Part shown: positions 59,370 to 64,000 of the stretch, one piece after another | Layout of the letters: each line of letters starts with the position of its first letter | Position numbering within the stretch: position 1 is the stretch's first letter | NCBI GenBank assembly: GCA_051294375.1 | Contig: CM119269.1 | Span: forward strand, 10,646,883-10,710,882 | Direction of reading: 5' to 3' | Length of the DNA: 64,000 nucleotides | Source of the DNA: Paraspadella gotoi | Taxonomy: Eukaryota > Chaetognatha | Made by a program: the position numbers and the translations under genes | Notes under the pieces: model-generated | Seen by the model: only the letters and a program-made list of their open reading frames with translations | Told to the model about the DNA's origin: nothing | The model's database searches: none

Positions 59370-60046
59370 AGAGAGAGAGAGAAGAGAGAGAGTGCGTGAA
59401 GATATCAAGATTTGCCGAAAAGTAGCGCGCGCGAGGGGATGAGGGCGAAAACTGAGATCGGGGTGAGTCTTCGCGAGTGCCGCTGGGGGGGGGGCTTCGG
59501 GGGGCGAAGGCTGTAGAAAGAGGGTAAGGCGTTGTCGAAGCGAGAAAGGAGCTGAAGCGTGTGGGCCGGCGGTTAATGCTAATTTTGAGCGAGGCAAGCT
59601 AAGGCATGGCGGGAGTTAAGGCCGATTTGTTTCTGGTCCTTAAGAAAGACGCATATTTTTGGTTTTAAGGCTTTCTAGTAGGGGAGATTTTGCGGAAGCC
59701 AAAAGAAAACGACTCCGATAAATTACTCCTGTCCAGGCGAGGGATTTACGTACAGGGCGATCATGTCGAGAAAAAAAACAGGTCCTTGAAACGGATGTGG
59801 CTTTTCTGAGACGATTCGGCCGGAGAGAGAGAGAGAGAGAAGAGAGAGAGAGGAGAGAGAGAGAGTAGAGAGATTTGAGGGGGCGAGAGACGAGAGAGCC
59901 CAGAGAGAGCCACCGAGTGTTAAAAACGATCCTCCAAAAGGGGGCAACGGGATTGGAGTCGTCGCCAGCCAAGAAGCCTTGTTTTGTTTATCGGCCCACC
60001 AGAGGAGAGAGAGATAAGAGAAGAAGAGGAGAGAGACAGAGAAAGA

Positions 60047-60096
<50 letters not shown>

Positions 60097-60810
60097 AGAG
60101 AGAGAGAAAGAGAAAGCAGGTGAGCAGAGAGCACAAAAGCGGAACAAAAAATCCCGATCAACCGTGTGTTGATTAAAATATTTGACTCCGAAATAAGAAC
60201 CCTGTCAATATAATCATGGTGTGGCTCTCGCGATGTTTCATGGTTGTCTCCTTACTTGAAGAAAAGGAGCTTCGGATTTTTTTTATCCCTTGGTTTTGTT
60301 TATCTTCTTCCCATCCGACATCATATATGCAGCCTGTAGAGCTTAAAAATTCTAGCGGAGTCTCTGGCTTTATGTGTTGGATTTTATACAATCTAAGTAA
60401 GACCAGACTAGTGGAATAGAATATGAATAGATAGAAAACAGACTTAGTAAAATATACAAACAGCATGAGCTATTGCTTTTAAGCTTAATATTACGGATTA
60501 TTTTCTCGCACTCCTCTCCTCTTTTATTGTCATTCTTTGCTTCTGCCTTCGGCCATTGCCCACTTTCTTTCGACGCCTCCAATCTTCGCTCCACCGCATT
60601 TCATTCCATGCTACACGTCTTTTCGACGACGAGAGAGTGGAAGGGGGAAAGGTTTGGTAGGATAGTTGGCGAGGAGTTCGGTGTGGGGTCGGATGGTAGT
60701 TGAGGGAAGTAGGGGGCGCTCTTTCCCGATCGCGACCTTTTTTTTCGTCTTTTCTATGTTTTGAAAAAGGTAAGGGAAAAAAAATATCATCGCAAAAAAA
60801 AAAAAAAGGT
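56285..60810. repeat. Third copy of 38483-43100, error-rich
   Basis: Collinear, same orientation, again with frequent one-base indels at positions different from those in the 43120-51325 copy. It repeats the CT/GA tracts, the heptanucleotide repeat, the E2F/TCACGTGA stretch and the terminal poly(A). Confidence 0.9.
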
Positions 60811-63800
60811 TTCGTACACAAACAGGGATCTCCTTTATTCACGTCTGGGGTCTTTTTGTGCACAATAGACGGAATAATGCCGAAGTAGCTCAAAAATGGG
60901 CAGTGTGCGCCTCGATTCAGTGCTCGGAGTGTTCTTTGATGCGCTGCTGCGATTGGGCGCTCTTTTGATGGGCGCTGGCTGCCGCTGATGGAAAGAAGGG
61001 CCTGGTGAGGATTAGAAGCGCGGCGTGTGGGGCGGTAGCGTCGTGGAGGCGCGATATGGCGCGGGGATAGATAGTGGGCGCGAGGAATAGGCATTGGTCG
61101 TCGTCTGTCGATTCGTCTGGGCAAGCTCCAGTGGCTCGGTCCAACGTGTAGGTCTCAGAAGGAAAGAAAGAGGTGGACGGGCGGTTCAACGAAAGGAATG
61201 AGTTGAAGTGGGCGGAGGGGACGAGGAAGGAGGCAAGATGGCGGAGCGGGTGGTCTGAGCGTGCAGAATTGTCCAGAAGAGAGAGAAGGAAGTCAAAGGT
61301 CCGGCATCCTTGCAATGGTCGCGGGCTTTTTGTCCTTCCTACGGCGTATGCTCGTCGCGAGAGAAGTCCTGGTTGCAGGGGAGGGGGGAGAGAGGGCGAG
61401 ACTCGGGACAGAAGAAGAGGATGGCAGGGCCCTTGAGCGTTTTGCGCGAATGCGGGTGAGGCGTTCCAGGACCCGGCAGTCCGTCTGAGCGCGGAGAGGG
61501 TTGAAGATGGGGGTGACGCGTGGTCTCAGCGACTCATTCTTCAAGGCATATTCTGTGGATCTTCACCATAGATCGCTGCAGGTGAGGAAGGAAGGGACAG
61601 AATTCATTGGTAGGGGGAAGCGTCGGGACCTTCGTCCATGCGAAAGAACCGGGTGGTTAAGGCCCAGGGTCTGGGTATGGAGATGGGATGCGTGAGACTG
61701 CGCGCTGGTAGTGGGATGGGGTCTCAGGGGGAGGAGGGAGGGGAAGGAGGGGGACCAATGAACGGGAATTGAGTCCAAAAGCCCGAAAGGGTGCGGCGGC
61801 AGAATTAGGGGGCGGGAGGATAGTGGTGTGAGTGCAAATGGGTGGTGGTTTTACCAAAGTCGTCGACATAGGCTTAGCGGAGATATTGCACCTAACCTAG
61901 AAATAATTATATGGAGAATTTTTATGTTTTTGAAAAAAGAGAGAGAAGAGGATGAAAATTTCAGGAATCGTCTTTTGTGAAGAGACAAAGGGTTCAGGTC
62001 CGTCCCAGCTGTTTTGGAGGCTTTATCCGTATTAATGGTCGTCTCTTTGTCGGCTGTGCGGGGGTGAGGGTGCCATAATGCTAGGTGGACCCGGTAGGAT
62101 TACGTATAGGAGACAAATCGTAGATCCTTTCTCATATGCGATTAATCGGGCGAACTATCATGGCTACTATAACTCACGATGTTGCAGCAACGTTCCAGTC
62201 AGGTCGGTAACCTTGCGTAGGGCAAGGGCTTGGAGTGAAGATTGGAAGAAAAGATGTCCGGATAAGGAATTTCAGTCGAGAAGGTCAGAGCAGGAAGTAG
62301 GTTTGATTTGATGCGGATAATTTGGATACAGAAGGTATTGTCTTTGATAGTGGGAGTTGATACGTAATGGGGGTGGAAACTGAGGGGGTAGCGTGGGTGA
62401 GATAACCAAAGCGTGAAAATTTGAGAGGGAAGAGAGGCTGGCGCAAGGAGTAGGGAGGTGTGAGAAAAGGGGAAGGGAGATGAAAAATGAAAGATAATGA
62501 GGTCAAAAAAAAATAACAAAAAGCGAACAAGGCCAAAAAAAATTAAATTGATTGAAGAATGGCAAAAAAAGGAGATAAAGGCCGGAAAGTCGAGAAAGAA
62601 GAAAAAAGTTAAAATGAAAAAAACGCAGAAAATAAAATTAAAAAGAAAAATAAAAGGGAAAAATAAGAATGAAAGAGAATCGACATTGTCGATTCCAGAG
62701 CGAATTTCGCGGGGTATTATTGGCGGATATATCTCTGTCGACACGGTTTCGCAGAATATATCTCAGATCTGGACAGCGTTCGATAAAAAAATATAATTCT
62801 AGACGGCGCTATAAATTATAATCTGAATTTTTATTTATTTTTTTGGAGTGCCTCCTGATTGTGTGCGGAGCGTATTGCGAGAATTTTACAAAATTCATCA
62901 AATCAAATTGAAGTCAAACGGGTAAGACCCCGTTAAGTAGTCGACATCCGTCATTTCTTGTCTGTCTCCTTACTCGTCGAGTTGCAGATAAAAGTTGATG
63001 AATAAAAAAAATTAGGTGGTGACGAGGGTGAAGAAAGAAAAAAAATTGACAGATTTTCCAAATACAGCTGCTCGTCAATCCACTCTCTTTGCTCTCTCTC
63101 CTCTCTCTCTCTGCTCTCTTCTATTTCTCGTTTTTGTTGTGATGACAACGGTGTGTCTCCCTCTCTAACGTAGTTTCCCATCTTCACCCTGCTGCGTTTC
63201 TTCGACTTGATGCGCAATTGATATTAAATTGACGCAAACGATTTAAATATTTCACCTTGGATATAGCAGATTATCATTTAACTTGATTAGATTAAACTCT
63301 CAAGAGGTATTTGTTGCCCCATTTTTTTTACTTTTTTAATTTTTATTTTTATTTTTTATTTTTTTCTAACCTTAAGTTCGCGGTTATTAATTTTTTATTT
63401 GAAAACAAAAAAAAATCTGGAAATAGAGAAAATTAAGAATTAATATGCGAGGGGTTTGTATATATGACTATATATGAGAAACATTAAAGATTTTTATTTT
63501 GCGAATTTCTCTTTAAAAATTAATATTACTTAGGGTGCGTTTGTGCGACAGAAGTACGCTTTGGATGATTGGCGGATAGAGACGTCGAAGTTAATAGCTC
63601 TCGAAATTGAACAGATATCGATCGTTTAGAATTAATGAAAGAATTGATTAGCGCCTTGAAGACGCATGCAGTACAAATAATAGAAATACAGAATTGGCTG
63701 CTAAAAAGTCACTTTTATTCTTGGAAATAGAATATATATACAGAGAGTGAATTCATAAAAAATTAAATTTTATGAGTTTATTTCGTACAAAGTATAATGA

Positions 63801-64000
63801 AAAAATTGTTATAAGATTTTGTGTGTGTTTTTAACAGAAGGGCAATTGAGCGTCCACGTAATTCAAGATCGAGGTTCTCGGTCGAACATAATCGCCGCGA
63901 CGGACGATATCTGTCTTTCTCCGATTCCTTTCGTTTTTTTCGAAAGAAAGATAAGTTTTCGCACCTTTCATTCGTTTTCTTTCGTCTCTCTGTGCTTTTT
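60811..64000. repeat. Noisy continuation matching 51326-53600, with a non-matching middle
   Basis: 60811-60890 matches 51326-51410, about 61740-61930 matches 51715-51870, and about 62400-63880 matches 52490-53590. The part 60890-61740 has no counterpart in the G-rich minisatellite of the other copy. No coding region recognised in it. Confidence 0.7.

Overview
The window is animal nuclear DNA. Genes are split by GT-AG introns, exons are small islands in long introns, and CT/GA microsatellites are extremely dense. CpG is common and (GAC)n/(GTC)n runs are frequent. An invertebrate is likely, but the sequence does not fix the phylum. It is a scaffold with seven N-gaps, and its right half shows clear long-read assembly artefacts.

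Positions 359-32316, minus strand: one large gene for a UDP-GalNAc:polypeptide N-acetylgalactosaminyltransferase (GALNT), which starts mucin-type O-glycosylation in the Golgi. Nine consecutive coding exons were rebuilt by hand; all splice phases agree. They run from just before the catalytic domain (exon 1, 32163-32316) through the DxH motif, the WGGEN motif and the metal-binding His region to the first repeat of the ricin-type lectin domain (exon 9, 359-463). The 5' membrane-anchor exon(s) were not found and the 3' end lies left of the window. Introns of 11.4 kb and 15.3 kb hold minisatellites, tRNA-like repeats, palindromic GC-rich clusters and a perfect 34-bp inverted repeat. A possible small plus-strand gene (30970-31641) lies inside the first seen intron.

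Positions 34760-36495, minus strand: a complete three-exon gene for a cytosolic-type sulfotransferase (423 aa). It has an N-terminal hydrophobic segment, a changed PAPS-binding loop (YPKCGHHF) and an Asp/Gly-rich C-terminal tail.

Positions 36496-43100: repeat-rich sequence with a promoter-like stretch (E2F-type site, two TCACGTGA boxes) and no recognised gene.

Positions 43100-64000: about 8.2 kb (43120-51325) repeats 35622-43100, and 56285-64000 repeats 38483-43100 plus the sequence beyond it. The copies differ mostly by scattered 1-2 base indels and lie beside 25-N gaps. This fits unpolished long-read gap filling rather than real triplication. The broken sulfotransferase exon at 43975-44539 belongs to it. 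One real difference may be a ~500-bp insertion at a TTAA(T) target inside the copied sulfotransferase intron. Between the copies (52330-56215) is cleaner sequence with no recognised gene.

The two genes are in the same orientation, GALNT downstream of the sulfotransferase. Functional coupling is only a guess.
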